Shown: positions 51,544 to 61,438 of the stretch, piece by piece | Numbering within the stretch: position 1 is the stretch's first letter | Layout of the letters: each line of letters opens with the position of its first letter | NCBI GenBank assembly: GCA_028223395.1 | Contig: JAOIUG010000001.1 | Span: forward strand, 1 to 64,000 | DNA: 64,000 nt | Direction: 5' to 3' | DNA from: Shewanella sp. | Lineage (GTDB): Bacteria > Pseudomonadota > Gammaproteobacteria > Enterobacterales > Shewanellaceae | Made by a program: the position numbers and the translations under genes | Notes under the pieces: model-generated | The model's input: the letters and a program-made list of their open reading frames with translations, nothing else | What the model was told of the DNA's origin: nothing | Database searches by the model: none

Positions 51544-52947
51544 TCAGTGGCTCAATAATGGCGGCTGGCCAAGGTATTGTTGCAATAACAGAACGTCCAT
51601 ACTTAATGGCTCAGATCCTGAGCTTTGAGGGCTCACACCATTTTGCAGTATGACGAAACTGGCTGTTATTTTACCTGCTTGTTTGATGAATCCCGCGATA
51701 TTTGATACTCCTGACATCGAGCCCGTTTTTGCTAGCACATGCCCTTTAAGTGGCGATTTTGTGTATCCTTTTTTATATCGTAGCGTACCGGTTTCACCCG
51801 CAATGGGCAGCGAGTTGAGTACGTTATGGTAAGCAGGATCATGCTTTACTAAGGCGAGTACGTCAGCAATATGATTAGCGCTGAGCAAGTTATAGCGAGA
51901 TAAACCTGAGCCATCGACAATATTGGCATCAGACATATCAATACCAAGCTGCGATAAGATCAATGTCATCGCGGCGCTTCCTTTGGTAAAAGTGCCAGGC
52001 GCGCCATAGATTTGTTGCCCTAAGCGTTTAAGCAGGCTGTCTGCGATCAGATTATCTGATGTTAATAGCATCGTGTTAATTAGCGCCGTTAATGGCGCCG
52101 ACTGGTGTAGTGCTAAGCGTTGTAAGTGTGCCGGGGAGTGGGATGAAAGCTTAACTTGGCCCGTTAATTTAATTTCACTTTGCTCAATCATTTGCGTTAA
52201 TTTATCTTGTGCAAAACGCGCGGGATCAGTAATGGCAATATTGAGGGTGAGCGCTTGAGATCCCGGGTAACACCCTTCTAGGGTAAACTGATTGTGTCTT
52301 AAACGCGTTAACGTGAGATCGCAAAATGGTTGTTGTAAAGTGCTATCAAATACCGCATTGCTTTTAATGCTCACAGGCTGCGAGCTTTGTAATGTGAGTG
52401 ATCCGTTCGGCTCAGTACGTTTGGGCGCCCATTGTGCTTTAAAGCAATTTTTATTAATGATGAAACTCGATACCGGCGCGGCGTAGCAGATCCCTAAGTC
52501 ATCCCAAACTGTGCCAGGCGCATGTAATAAGGTAGATCCTTGCCCAACAAGGTAGATATCACCGGTGATCCGATTAACCCCTCGCTGCTCCAATTTAGCT
52601 AACAAAGCTTGAATGTCGGTGCTGGTAAGGCTGGGATCGCCAGAAAAAACAATATAAACATCGCTAGTAATGACGCCATTTTTAGGAGGCTGTAGACTCA
52701 ACACTTGTGTTTGATACCTAAAGTCATGACCAAGACTGGCCGTGGCGGCTACTGCGGTGAGTAGTTTCATGGTGCTGGCGGGAGTAAAGAGCGTGTTGGC
52801 GTTGTGATCGAATTGATCATGCTGTTGGCGATATTTTATCGCAATTTGGGCGGTATTTTGTGGCAATGGCAGCGTCAATTCTGCGGCTGTCAGCTCAGTG
52901 GATAGCGCCAATAGTAAGGCTAACATAAATCGGGTATTGAAGCTCAA
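51544..52947 (-). CDS. dacB: D-alanyl-D-alanine carboxypeptidase/endopeptidase (PBP4)
   Basis: FTPASTMKLLTAVAA (SxxK), DGSGLSRYN (SxN), GHVLAKTGSMSGVSN (KTG). Confidence 0.92.
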   Translation of the reverse strand: MSFNTRFMLALLLALSTELTAAELTLPLPQNTAQIAIKYRQQHDQFDHNANTLFTPASTMKLLTAVAATASLGHDFRYQTQVLSLQPPKNGVITSDVYIVFSGDPSLTSTDIQALLAKLEQRGVNRITGDIYLVGQGSTLLHAPGTVWDDLGICYAAPVSSFIINKNCFKAQWAPKRTEPNGSLTLQSSQPVSIKSNAVFDSTLQQPFCDLTLTRLRHNQFTLEGCYPGSQALTLNIAITDPARFAQDKLTQMIEQSEIKLTGQVKLSSHSPAHLQRLALHQSAPLTALINTMLLTSDNLIADSLLKRLGQQIYGAPGTFTKGSAAMTLILSQLGIDMSDANIVDGSGLSRYNLLSANHIADVLALVKHDPAYHNVLNSLPIAGETGTLRYKKGYTKSPLKGHVLAKTGSMSGVSNIAGFIKQAGKITASFVILQNGVSPQSSGSEPLSMDVLLLQQYLGQPPLLSH

Positions 52948-52974
52948 AAGTGCTCCTTAGCAAAATGGGCTGCA

Positions 52975-53229
52975 TTAGTCTGATTGTTCTGGATCATCTT
53001 TTTCCATTAGTCGATATAATATCAATGTGATCACAGCCACTAACACTAAAAAAAGTGGCAACATGAGCAGCCCTAATTGGGCTTTAAAATGAAATATGAT
53101 CCACGCTGCGAATAAAGCGCTTAACAGAGTCAGTAATAGTGTTAATTTCATTGGCTCCTCGATAAAACGGGCGGCATGATTATCCAAAACGGCCACCATC
53201 AGCATCGTTATAGAACACGACTGTGACAT
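52975..53229 (-). CDS. Small membrane protein, hypothetical (true start may be 53151)
   Basis: Hydrophobic segments MKLTLLLTLLSALFAAWIIF and LGLLMLPLFLVLVAVITLILY. Confidence 0.4.
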   Translation of the reverse strand: MSQSCSITMLMVAVLDNHAARFIEEPMKLTLLLTLLSALFAAWIIFHFKAQLGLLMLPLFLVLVAVITLILYRLMEKDDPEQSD

Positions 53230-53674
53230 TGTATAGAGGTGATTGTCCAGCTCAGATGTTGAGTCGTAGCGTTAAAAAGTATTGAAGCTGCTGTTTTATG
53301 CGCACTAAAGCGCTATTTAATAGAAAGTACTTGCTCAACGCGTGTTTAATCGGTAATTTCTATGCTCAATCTAAGAGGATCTTTAATGTCACGGTCAGCG
53401 CCCAAGGATTATCATCAGCATGACTAAGCTGCTGAGTGAAACATAACCTTGTTATTGGCCGGCTGATGAGCTAACTGATGCAGCGAGTATTCGTGCCAGC
53501 ATCAAGCAGCGATGTGATGGCTACGACCACACATCAATGACTCACAACGCAGCGTAAAGATCCCAACATACACCATCGTGCATCAACGGTTATCTGTGAG
53601 ACTGTATTTCAAGTTCACTGAGAGTGTACACAACAACGCACTGTGTCAGCGCTCATGCCAAGCACTTGTCATAG

Positions 53675-55015
53675 ATGGTAAGCATTATTAAGGAGAATAC
53701 CTTGCTGAGTCAGCTCGGTGGTATACCGTTACAACCAGAATCGTTACAATGGTTATTAACCCCAAAAGCACTAAAAGCAGAACTGCTCACGCGTATCGAA
53801 ATCGCCACGCATTCTGTGTACATTGCTGCGCTTTATTTGGAAGATGATGAAGCGGGTAGAGAAGTGCTCAGTGCTTTGATGGACGCTAAGCAGCGTAATC
53901 CTGAGCTGGATATTAAAGTCTTGGTGGATTTTCACCGCGCAAGGCGGGGACTTATCGGCCATAAAGGTGACAGCGGTAACTACTTTATGTATCGCAAGGT
54001 CAATGAAGCCGCTGAGCATAAAATTGATATTTTAGGTGTGCCAGTAAAATCACGTGAATTTATGGGAGTCTTGCATCTAAAAGGTTTTATTGTTGATGAT
54101 GCCGTCATTTATAGTGGCGCGAGTGTGAACAATATTTATCTACATCAAGATGAAAAATACCGCTTTGATCGTTATCATGTCATAAGCTCTGCAGAATTAG
54201 CCCACAGCATGCGTGAAATGATCCAAACCTATTTGGTTAACGATCCCGCGGTGAGCTCGTTAACACAACCTAAAGATAAAGAGCATTTACCGACTAAAAC
54301 GGAAGTGAGCAGCTTAAAACACCGTTTATCTAAAGCTGAGTATCAGTTTTCTGCCAGTAAAATTGGCAGCCGCGTGACACCAATTGTAGGGCTTGGTCGT
54401 AAAAAGAATAAGCTCAATAAAGTGGTGGTCGCTATGGTGGAAGAGTCAGAAGAATCACTGTTCATTTGTACGCCATATTTTAACCCGCCGTATATTTTAG
54501 CGCGCGCTTTAGCCAAGCATCTTAGGAAGGGAAAACGGATTGATATCGTCGTGGGTGATAAAACAGCCAATGATTTTTACATTCCGCCAGAAGAGACGTT
54601 CTCAACCATAGGTGCATTGCCATATATGTATGAGCAATCGCTACGAAAATTTGCTAAGCGTCAGCAATGGGCTATTGAAAAAGGCCAATTGAATATTCAC
54701 TTATGGAAAGATGCACGCAATAGTTATCACCTTAAAGGGATCAGTGCTGATGGCAAGCGACACCTGATCACGGGCAGTAATTTAAATCCACGGGCTTGGG
54801 CGTTAGATCTAGAAAATGGATTGTTAATTCAAGATGATAGCGAAAGTTGGAAAGCACAGTTTGACGCAGAGCAAGCCCATATTTTGCAACATACAGAACG
54901 GCTTTATCATTACTCACAAATAGAGACGTTGCATAATTATCCTGCACCAGTTAGGAAGATCATGAAACGTATTAAACGCTTAAAAGCAGATTTTCTCTTA
55001 AGACGTATATTGTAA
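53675..55015 (+). CDS. pssA: CDP-diacylglycerol--serine O-phosphatidyltransferase
   Basis: HLKGFIVDDAVIYSGASVNNIYLHQDEKYRFDRYH and YHLKGISADGKRHLITGSNLNPRAWALDLENGLLI (HKD-type). Confidence 0.92.
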   Translation: MVSIIKENTLLSQLGGIPLQPESLQWLLTPKALKAELLTRIEIATHSVYIAALYLEDDEAGREVLSALMDAKQRNPELDIKVLVDFHRARRGLIGHKGDSGNYFMYRKVNEAAEHKIDILGVPVKSREFMGVLHLKGFIVDDAVIYSGASVNNIYLHQDEKYRFDRYHVISSAELAHSMREMIQTYLVNDPAVSSLTQPKDKEHLPTKTEVSSLKHRLSKAEYQFSASKIGSRVTPIVGLGRKKNKLNKVVVAMVEESEESLFICTPYFNPPYILARALAKHLRKGKRIDIVVGDKTANDFYIPPEETFSTIGALPYMYEQSLRKFAKRQQWAIEKGQLNIHLWKDARNSYHLKGISADGKRHLITGSNLNPRAWALDLENGLLIQDDSESWKAQFDAEQAHILQHTERLYHYSQIETLHNYPAPVRKIMKRIKRLKADFLLRRIL

Positions 55016-55036
55016 TTATTTATCACCACGATGCCC

Positions 55037-55064
55037 AAAAGCCTGCTAATGAGTAGGCTTTTTT
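55037..55064 (+). terminator. Rho-independent terminator after pssA
   Basis: AAAAGCCTGCTAATGAGTAGGCTTTTTT. Confidence 0.85.
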
Positions 55065-55104
55065 ACGTATAGACGCTGGTTTATCATTCAATAGGATCCC
55101 TTAG

Positions 55105-55857
55105 ATGTTGCCTAAACATGCTGTCCATCATTTGTATGAGTATCGTAAAGCCATTTCTTCCAAGCCTTTTACAGCAAGAGGAAAAAATGTTATTCGGTGC
55201 CAATCTTGTTTACTGGCTGAGCCATTGTGCACCTGCGCTTACCGCCAACAAGTAAAGAGTGAACTGGCTTTTTTATTGATCATGTATGATGATGAAGTCC
55301 TTAAGCCGAGTAACAGCGGCCGACTCATCGCTGATCTCATACCTGACACCCATGCATTCATTTGGTCAAGAAACGAGCCGAATCGAAAAATGTTATCGAT
55401 CATCAATGATCCCCGCTACCAACCCTATGTGATTTTTCCATCACAGTACGCTGTTGAAGGGCAAGCGGTGGTAAGTCAACTTGAGCCTTGCGACATCAAA
55501 AAAGTGCACAATAAGCAACCACTGTTTATTGTGTTAGATGGTAGCTGGCGTGAAGCGATTAAAATGTTCCGCAAAAGTGACTATTTACATTCACTGCCGT
55601 TGTTTTCATTTTCTCCAGACACTGCAGCTTCATACGCTATCCGTAAAGGAGCAAGAGATTTTCAACTGGGCACCGCTGAAGTTGCCGCGCTCGCATTAGC
55701 TGCCGCGGGTGAGCCAGAAAATGCTCAACTGCTCACATCGTGGTTTGCACTCTTTATTGGTTCAACATTGCAAGGCCGCAGTCGTCACCAACGCGATAGT
55801 GAGGGGTTAATGGAATTACGCCAAACGTATTTATCGGCATTGAAGCGTTTGACGTAG
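55105..55857 (+). CDS. DTW-domain protein (tRNA-uridine aminocarboxypropyltransferase family)
   Basis: CQSCLLAEPLCTCAYR; LDGSWREAIKMFRKS variant of the DTW signature. Confidence 0.85.
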   Translation: MLPKHAVHHLYEYRKAISSKPFTARGKNVIRCQSCLLAEPLCTCAYRQQVKSELAFLLIMYDDEVLKPSNSGRLIADLIPDTHAFIWSRNEPNRKMLSIINDPRYQPYVIFPSQYAVEGQAVVSQLEPCDIKKVHNKQPLFIVLDGSWREAIKMFRKSDYLHSLPLFSFSPDTAASYAIRKGARDFQLGTAEVAALALAAAGEPENAQLLTSWFALFIGSTLQGRSRHQRDSEGLMELRQTYLSALKRLT

Positions 55858-56126
55858 CAATGTAAAAACGTTTTTTTCGTTCAATTATCATACGAATAAA
55901 CGGATAATAGCCTCATAAAGTAAACAACACAGCGTTGACAGCTTTGTCTTTTTATTAAAATAGCTGAGTCAAGTTGCCATAGCATAATATGCACAATAAT
56001 GAATGGTTATGCTTAGGGGTTAAAAAATTGTCGGGTTTTGACTTTTAACAATGACTTTATATGCATGTTGATGATTAATTTACACAAATATTTATTATAA
56101 GTGCTACTCGCACATTGGAGTTGTTA

Positions 56127-56849
56127 ATGAACCCGGTTGCAGATCAATTTATCGCGCCTCCTTGTCAAACACCCATCACGATCCTTTACCAAGATGAGCA
56201 TTTATTACTTATCAATAAACCCTCGGGATTATTGTCTCTTTCAGGTAAAGATCCTGCCAATTTAGATTCTGTGCATTATCGTTTAGTTCAAGATTTCCCC
56301 GGTTGTACTTTAGTACATCGCCTTGATTTTGGCACATCAGGGATCATGCTTATTGCACTAAACAAATCCATTAATGCATTGTTGTGTCGCCAATTTAGTG
56401 AGCGCAGTGTGTTAAAGCGATATACCGCTTTATTATTAGGAGAGATCGAAGTGCAGCAAGGGGTGATCTGCGCCGCGATAGCCAGAGCTCATTTTCCACG
56501 GATGAAATTATGTGAGTTGGAGGGCAAAGCTGCGCGATCGGTGTACCAAGTTTTGGCTACTGAGCGCTACCTTGTAGCTGATAAGGCAAGAAAGCAACAT
56601 AACGATCCCGTGCTGAACTGTGCTACCACCACAGTTACGCGAGTAGAATTTACCCCTGAGAGTGGTCGAACACACCAGCTACGGATCCATGCTCAATCTA
56701 TCGGCCACCCCATTATTGGCTGCGATCTTTACGGCTCTGCATATTCTCATGCTTTAGCGCCAAGACTCATGTTGCATGCAAGTCGGTTGGTGTTTCATCA
56801 CCCGATCACAGGAGAAACTATTGAAGGGTTTTGTCCTTGTCCATTTTAA
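56127..56849 (+). CDS. RluA-family pseudouridine synthase
   Basis: LLLINKPSGLLS, LVHRLDFGTSGIMLIALNK, ESGRTHQLRIHAQSIGHPIIGCDLYG. Confidence 0.92.
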   Translation: MNPVADQFIAPPCQTPITILYQDEHLLLINKPSGLLSLSGKDPANLDSVHYRLVQDFPGCTLVHRLDFGTSGIMLIALNKSINALLCRQFSERSVLKRYTALLLGEIEVQQGVICAAIARAHFPRMKLCELEGKAARSVYQVLATERYLVADKARKQHNDPVLNCATTTVTRVEFTPESGRTHQLRIHAQSIGHPIIGCDLYGSAYSHALAPRLMLHASRLVFHHPITGETIEGFCPCPF

Positions 56850-57115
56850 TAACCCGCTGACCATATTCACTTAGTAAAGCGTACCTCTTGATGACGCTAA
56901 AATAGTAAAGCTCACTTAAAATAAGGTTGGATTGGGATCTTGTCAAAGATAATTTCTGACCGGCCCCCTATGTCAGAATTGCTATCGATGTTGAACAACC
57001 TCTCTTTTTACTCAAGGTCAATGAGTGATGCACGGTGATCGTTTTCAATTTTTGATGAGCCAAAATATAAAATTCTTTTTCAGTTACCATTAATACTCTT
57101 AGGAATGAAAAACTT

Positions 57116-57141
57116 TACAGTACCGTACAGTAAAAGTACAG
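57116..57141. repeat. Helically phased direct repeats TACAGTA / TACAGTA / TACAG (10- and 11-bp periods)
   Basis: Read directly at 57116, 57126 and 57137, beyond the 3' end of the recombinase gene. Confidence 0.5.
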
Positions 57142-57165
57142 CAGTTGTATCAGTAACACAAAAAG

Positions 57166-57178
57166 ATGGTATAACCAT
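57166..57178. promoter_or_regulatory. Palindrome ATGGT-ATA-ACCAT (site 1)
   Basis: Inside the 16-mer GATGGTATAACCATTT, which recurs at 58737. Confidence 0.5.
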
Positions 57179-57463
57179 TTATATAAACAAGCACAATGTA
57201 TCGCCGCCTTAATCATCGTGTTATTTTCCCATTCGCTGGCAGTGAGAATTATTCATCAACTACATCGAAAATTTGGATCAGATCTGTCGTTGTTAAAAAA
57301 TGATGCGATGACTTAAGCTTTGACAGTAGATCCAAGAATATCAGTGATACCGAATATGCTAAAAACGATAGTAGAAAATGATAGCGATAAACAAACGCGC
57401 ACACGCAAATGTTGCAAACTATTTTAAACCGTTTTAACCTTGATCACATTCATGCTGGCTTTT

Positions 57464-58516
57464 TTAATCATTTGGTTTTAAATAGTGATTCAATGAACGC
57501 GGATCGGTATGGCCTGTACGTGCCATAATGTAGAGGTGATCTTTTTCATTTTCATGTAGTTGTGTTACACAACCACTGCGTAAACTGTGCGCGCCGTAAT
57601 ATTGAGGATCCAGCCCCGCTTTTTGACAGTAACGTTTGATCAGCTGGTAAATATCATCCCCACGGAGAAACCCTCTACCTGTTTGTGCGCTGGTTTGTTG
57701 ATAATCCCTGATTGTTTTGCCGTCCCTGCTGATCGAACGGAATAAGTGACCATCAGTCAATTTAGTCAACTCCAACCATTCTTTAACAGCTTGATAAGCC
57801 GATAACCATTCTGCTTTAGGCAATACCTTCCATTCTCTTTGTCCTTGCTGATTACTTTTAGAGTAGGGCAGTCTTATTTTCAGTTTATCTCTTAAAAAGC
57901 TAACATGACTGACTTTCATATTCGCCAATTCAGAACGTCTAAAACCTCCTTGAAACCCTAATTGAATAATCGCTTTATCCCTTATGCGGCTGAGCGGTTG
58001 CGATCGTTTATCGATCTCTTGGATCAACATTTCAAGTTCATCATACATAATCGGTTGTTGATCGTAATCGCTGACACTGCGATATTGATTACGCATTAAT
58101 CCGCGCATCACTCTGACGACCAAAGGGTGTTCAGTCGGGGAAGGGTATTGGGCTTGAATGTGATAGAAACGGATCGCAGCTAATCGGGTATTAATCGTTT
58201 GAGTCGATAATTGCTGCCCATTACGCGCTTGATATATTTCTTTTTGATGACCGAGAAAAGCAATCACCGTACGGGGATCTGCAGGCAAAGCACTCAAATG
58301 ATGGTTGTCACAATAACGGCTAAAAATGCTGAACGACCCCCGATAAACCCGTCGGGTATTGTCAGAAATTTCGTAACGAGTTTCTTCTGCTGCTCGTTCG
58401 AAATCATTGAGTATTGATAAGGGTAATTGCTGCTCTTGATAGAAGCTTTGATCAGGCTGTAACTCGGTATTATTTGGCTTGGTAATTGGGTTAATTTTAT
58501 TATTCATTACTCTCAA
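57464..58516 (-). CDS. Tyrosine recombinase / phage-type integrase
   Basis: LGFQGGFRRSELANMKVSHV (Arg I), GAHSLRSGCVTQL (H-x-x-R), GHTDPRSLNHYLK (H..Y). Catalytic residues appear intact. Confidence 0.9.
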   Translation of the reverse strand: MRVMNNKINPITKPNNTELQPDQSFYQEQQLPLSILNDFERAAEETRYEISDNTRRVYRGSFSIFSRYCDNHHLSALPADPRTVIAFLGHQKEIYQARNGQQLSTQTINTRLAAIRFYHIQAQYPSPTEHPLVVRVMRGLMRNQYRSVSDYDQQPIMYDELEMLIQEIDKRSQPLSRIRDKAIIQLGFQGGFRRSELANMKVSHVSFLRDKLKIRLPYSKSNQQGQREWKVLPKAEWLSAYQAVKEWLELTKLTDGHLFRSISRDGKTIRDYQQTSAQTGRGFLRGDDIYQLIKRYCQKAGLDPQYYGAHSLRSGCVTQLHENEKDHLYIMARTGHTDPRSLNHYLKPND

Positions 58517-58563
58517 ATGCCTCGATCAGCCCAAATTTAGAAGCCTTATTGTAGCTATTATGC

Positions 58564-58609
58564 ACATTCACTACCAGTGATAATCGTCATTATCACTGGT
58601 AGTGAATGT
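58564..58609. promoter_or_regulatory. Perfect 20-bp inverted repeat (6-nt spacer) upstream of the recombinase gene
   Basis: ACATTCACTACCAGTGATAA-TCGTCA-TTATCACTGGTAGTGAATGT. Confidence 0.85.
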
Positions 58610-58737
58610 TATTTAAACAAAGCAGCCTTTAATGCGGTTTATTTATCCAAATAATGCCTTTAGTTGCCATTGTCAGCGTTATTATTTTATCCGATTAATC
58701 TAGATAATCTGTCGTGAGAGAGTGAATATAGATAATG

Positions 58738-58750
58738 ATGGTATAACCAT
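58738..58750. promoter_or_regulatory. Palindrome ATGGT-ATA-ACCAT (site 2)
   Basis: Same 16-mer as at 57165. Confidence 0.5.
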
Positions 58751-58836
58751 TTTAAAGGTGACTGATGTGATTAAATGCGTAAAATGAGTGTGAAAGCTTG
58801 CTTCAATGAGGTAGCTTGACTAAAACACCCATTAAA

Positions 58837-58849
58837 ATGGTGCAACCAT
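58837..58849. promoter_or_regulatory. Palindrome ATGGT-GCA-ACCAT (site 3)
   Basis: Same arms, different 3-nt centre; 22 bp upstream of the next ORF's start. Confidence 0.5.
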
Positions 58850-58871
58850 AAATTACAAATTAAAAGAACAC

Positions 58872-59378
58872 GTGATGAATTACACAAAGCAGCAATGGCG
58901 ATATCATGGCGTAACGCCAGTAAAAGGCAGAAAACTATTACTACTGCAAGCAGATGAGTTGCTTGTGGCGATCCCGCTGATGTATCGCATTATTTTACAG
59001 AACAAAAAAGATCATCGGCTCGAATGGTTTAATTATGCTGAAAGCAAAAAGGATCAAGAATTAAAATTTATTACTTTATCAACGCAGCTTTCATTAATGG
59101 CAAAAAAACATAAAGATAAGCAAGACGACAGTGAGGCACTGCAGTATTTAAATGTATTGCTCAATGATCACTTTAGCGATTATGGCTGGCGTATGATCCG
59201 AAAAGAATTAGCACAAATAAAAAAACGACGTAAAAAGTCACATATAGAATTAAGTAATGATCTCATTTATCGATTAAAACGTTTGATGTCTTTAAAGCAA
59301 CTCGACAGTTTTGATCAAACCATTGACTACTTATTAAGTGAAAATGAAGATAATTGTCTCGAAAAATCTAAGTTGTGA
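58872..59378 (+). CDS. Basic 168-aa protein with a ribbon-helix-helix-like (MatP-like) C-terminus
   Basis: KKRRKKSHIELSNDLIYRLKRLMSLKQLDSFDQTIDYLLSENED resembles a beta-strand plus two-helix RHH. Confidence 0.55.
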   Translation: MMNYTKQQWRYHGVTPVKGRKLLLLQADELLVAIPLMYRIILQNKKDHRLEWFNYAESKKDQELKFITLSTQLSLMAKKHKDKQDDSEALQYLNVLLNDHFSDYGWRMIRKELAQIKKRRKKSHIELSNDLIYRLKRLMSLKQLDSFDQTIDYLLSENEDNCLEKSKL

Positions 59379-59436
59379 ATGAAAGGCTTATTGTATTTTA
59401 TCGGTCTAATAGGATTAGGATCTTTAAGAGATAATA

Positions 59437-59886
59437 ATGATGACATTGAGTAAAAAATTAGTAGGACTTTCTTTAAGTCTCGCAATGGCTGGTTGTAGTA
59501 GTTTAGGTAACGAACCTACTTTACAACATAATGGGGTAGCCGTTAATGGATACGATGTAGTCGCATACTTTACTGAAAATAAACCTGTAAAAGGTTTGTC
59601 TAAGTTCAGTAGCGAATATCATGATCTACACTGGTATTTCAGTAGTGAAAAAAACAAAGAATTATTTGAACAAGATCAACAGCATTATTTACCACAGTAT
59701 GGTGGTTATTGTGCTTACGGTATGTCAAAAGGGTTTGTGGTCGACACCGATCCTCATGCCTTCACAATTGTGAATGATAAACTCTATTTAAATTATAGCT
59801 TGGGCGTACGAGATACCTGGCAAAAAGAGACGGCAGAATATATTAATAGTGCGGATACGCATTGGTTAAAGAAAACGAAAAAATAA
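59437..59886 (+). CDS. YHS-domain lipoprotein
   Basis: Lipobox LSLAMAGC; VNGYDVVAYFTENKPVKGLSKFSSEYHDLHWYFSSEKNKELFE...YGGYCAYGMSKG. Confidence 0.85.
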   Translation: MMTLSKKLVGLSLSLAMAGCSSLGNEPTLQHNGVAVNGYDVVAYFTENKPVKGLSKFSSEYHDLHWYFSSEKNKELFEQDQQHYLPQYGGYCAYGMSKGFVVDTDPHAFTIVNDKLYLNYSLGVRDTWQKETAEYINSADTHWLKKTKK

Positions 59887-59938
59887 GAAGCAGTTACATA
59901 ACGGGGAGCATGATTTTCATGCCCCGTCTATTGCAGGA

Positions 59939-61282
59939 TTAATCTTCAGGTAGATCTTGTAGTTTAGATTTAGGTTTTCTCAACATTGGGGCATCACCAA
60001 TATCAACGCCGGTAGCAAAGCGTTTATCACGATTAGCACTGGCTTTTGCGGCTGATTTCTTTTTCGCATTGCTCGCTTTTTTCTTTACATTTTTGGCTTT
60101 GGTTTTTTGGGTCTTTTTAGGTTGGTCTTTAAGACCAGTAAATTTACCTTTTAAACCCTCGAGTTCACTAAAAGCAAATTGCTTATTCAGGAAATTTTGC
60201 ACTTGCGTAAAGTTCACCCAATCTTTAGGTCCTACTAACGATACAGCGTCACCTTTAGCGCCTGCACGGCCTGTACGACCGATCCGGTGCACATATTCTT
60301 CAGCAAACTTTGGCATATCAAAATTAATCACTAAAGACACATTCAATAAATCTAACCCGCGAGAAGCGACATCTGTTGTCACTAAGATCTGCTGCAAACC
60401 TCGGCTAAATTCATCCATAATTTGGTTGCGTGCATTTTGCTTTAATTCACCACTGAGTGAAGCAGTCTTAAAGCCATTATCGGCCAGTTTTTTAGCGAGG
60501 CGATCGGTGTCTTGCCGCGTCGCTGTAAAAATAATGATTTGTTTTTGCTGTTCACTTTTTAAAATACGTGTCAGCAAGGCTTCTTTATGATCGAGGTGAT
60601 CACACAAGAAGATCCGTTGAGTAATATCTTTATGCTCTAAATTTCCGGCGCCAATGGCAACATGCTCGGGTGACTTCAGTAATTCAGCGGCAATGTCGTT
60701 TACATCGCCATGATCTAATGTTGCTGAAAACATTAATGTTTGTCGACGCTTGTGATCTGCTGCTTGGTTAATTTGCTTAAGCTGATCAGCAAAACCGAGA
60801 TCTAACATACGATCAGCTTCATCAAAAATAAGCAGTTCAAGCCCATTAAGATGCAAATGATGCTGTGCAAGGTGATCGGCTAAGCGACCAGGAGTTGCCA
60901 CCACAAAATGTGGATCGCGTGCTAACGCTTTAGCTTGATCATTAAAGTTTTCGCCACCTAAAATCTTAGTTGCTTTAAACTGTGTGTTAGCCACCAGCAA
61001 GCGCAATTGACTATACACCTGCGTGGCAAGCTCACGTGTTGGCAGTAAAATGACCGCGCGTGGATCACGTTTACTCAATGCTTTACACGAGATCATCCGT
61101 TGCATAGCAGGTAACAAAAACGCTAATGTTTTACCTGATCCTGTTTTAGATGATGCCATTAGATCTTTGCCTGCGAGGGCTATCGGTATGGCTTGTTCCT
61201 GGATCTCGGTTGGAGTGTCTATTCCCATGTGTTTTAATGTTTGTAGTAGACGTTGATCCAGTGAAAAATCGGTAAATTGCAA
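59939..61282 (-). CDS. DEAD-box RNA helicase with Lys/Ala-rich C-terminal tail
   Basis: ASSKTGSGKT, PTRELA, ATPGRL, DEAD, FSAT, HRIGRTGR. Confidence 0.95.
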   Translation of the reverse strand: MQFTDFSLDQRLLQTLKHMGIDTPTEIQEQAIPIALAGKDLMASSKTGSGKTLAFLLPAMQRMISCKALSKRDPRAVILLPTRELATQVYSQLRLLVANTQFKATKILGGENFNDQAKALARDPHFVVATPGRLADHLAQHHLHLNGLELLIFDEADRMLDLGFADQLKQINQAADHKRRQTLMFSATLDHGDVNDIAAELLKSPEHVAIGAGNLEHKDITQRIFLCDHLDHKEALLTRILKSEQQKQIIIFTATRQDTDRLAKKLADNGFKTASLSGELKQNARNQIMDEFSRGLQQILVTTDVASRGLDLLNVSLVINFDMPKFAEEYVHRIGRTGRAGAKGDAVSLVGPKDWVNFTQVQNFLNKQFAFSELEGLKGKFTGLKDQPKKTQKTKAKNVKKKASNAKKKSAAKASANRDKRFATGVDIGDAPMLRKPKSKLQDLPED

Positions 61283-61438
61283 AGGTGAACTCCTAAAATA
61301 ATCTGACCGCGCATTATACCCAGATAAAGAGTACAGAGCTATGATTAGCGATGAAGTTTATCTTAAAGGCGATGAAAACCACATATGATCTTGCGATCAG
61401 GTAGGATGTGGGTAATTGCAACAAGAGGAGAGTAACTT

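Noticed and set aside
57180-57425. Possible decayed coding sequence (QCIAALIIVLFSHSLAVRIIHQLHRKFGSDLSLLKNDAMT*)
   Set aside because: Short, interrupted by stops and without recognisable homology; not enough to call a pseudogene.
60069-60590. 173-aa ORF antisense to the DEAD-box helicase
   Set aside because: Lies fully inside a strongly supported CDS; composition is typical of an antisense shadow of the Lys/Ala-rich tail.
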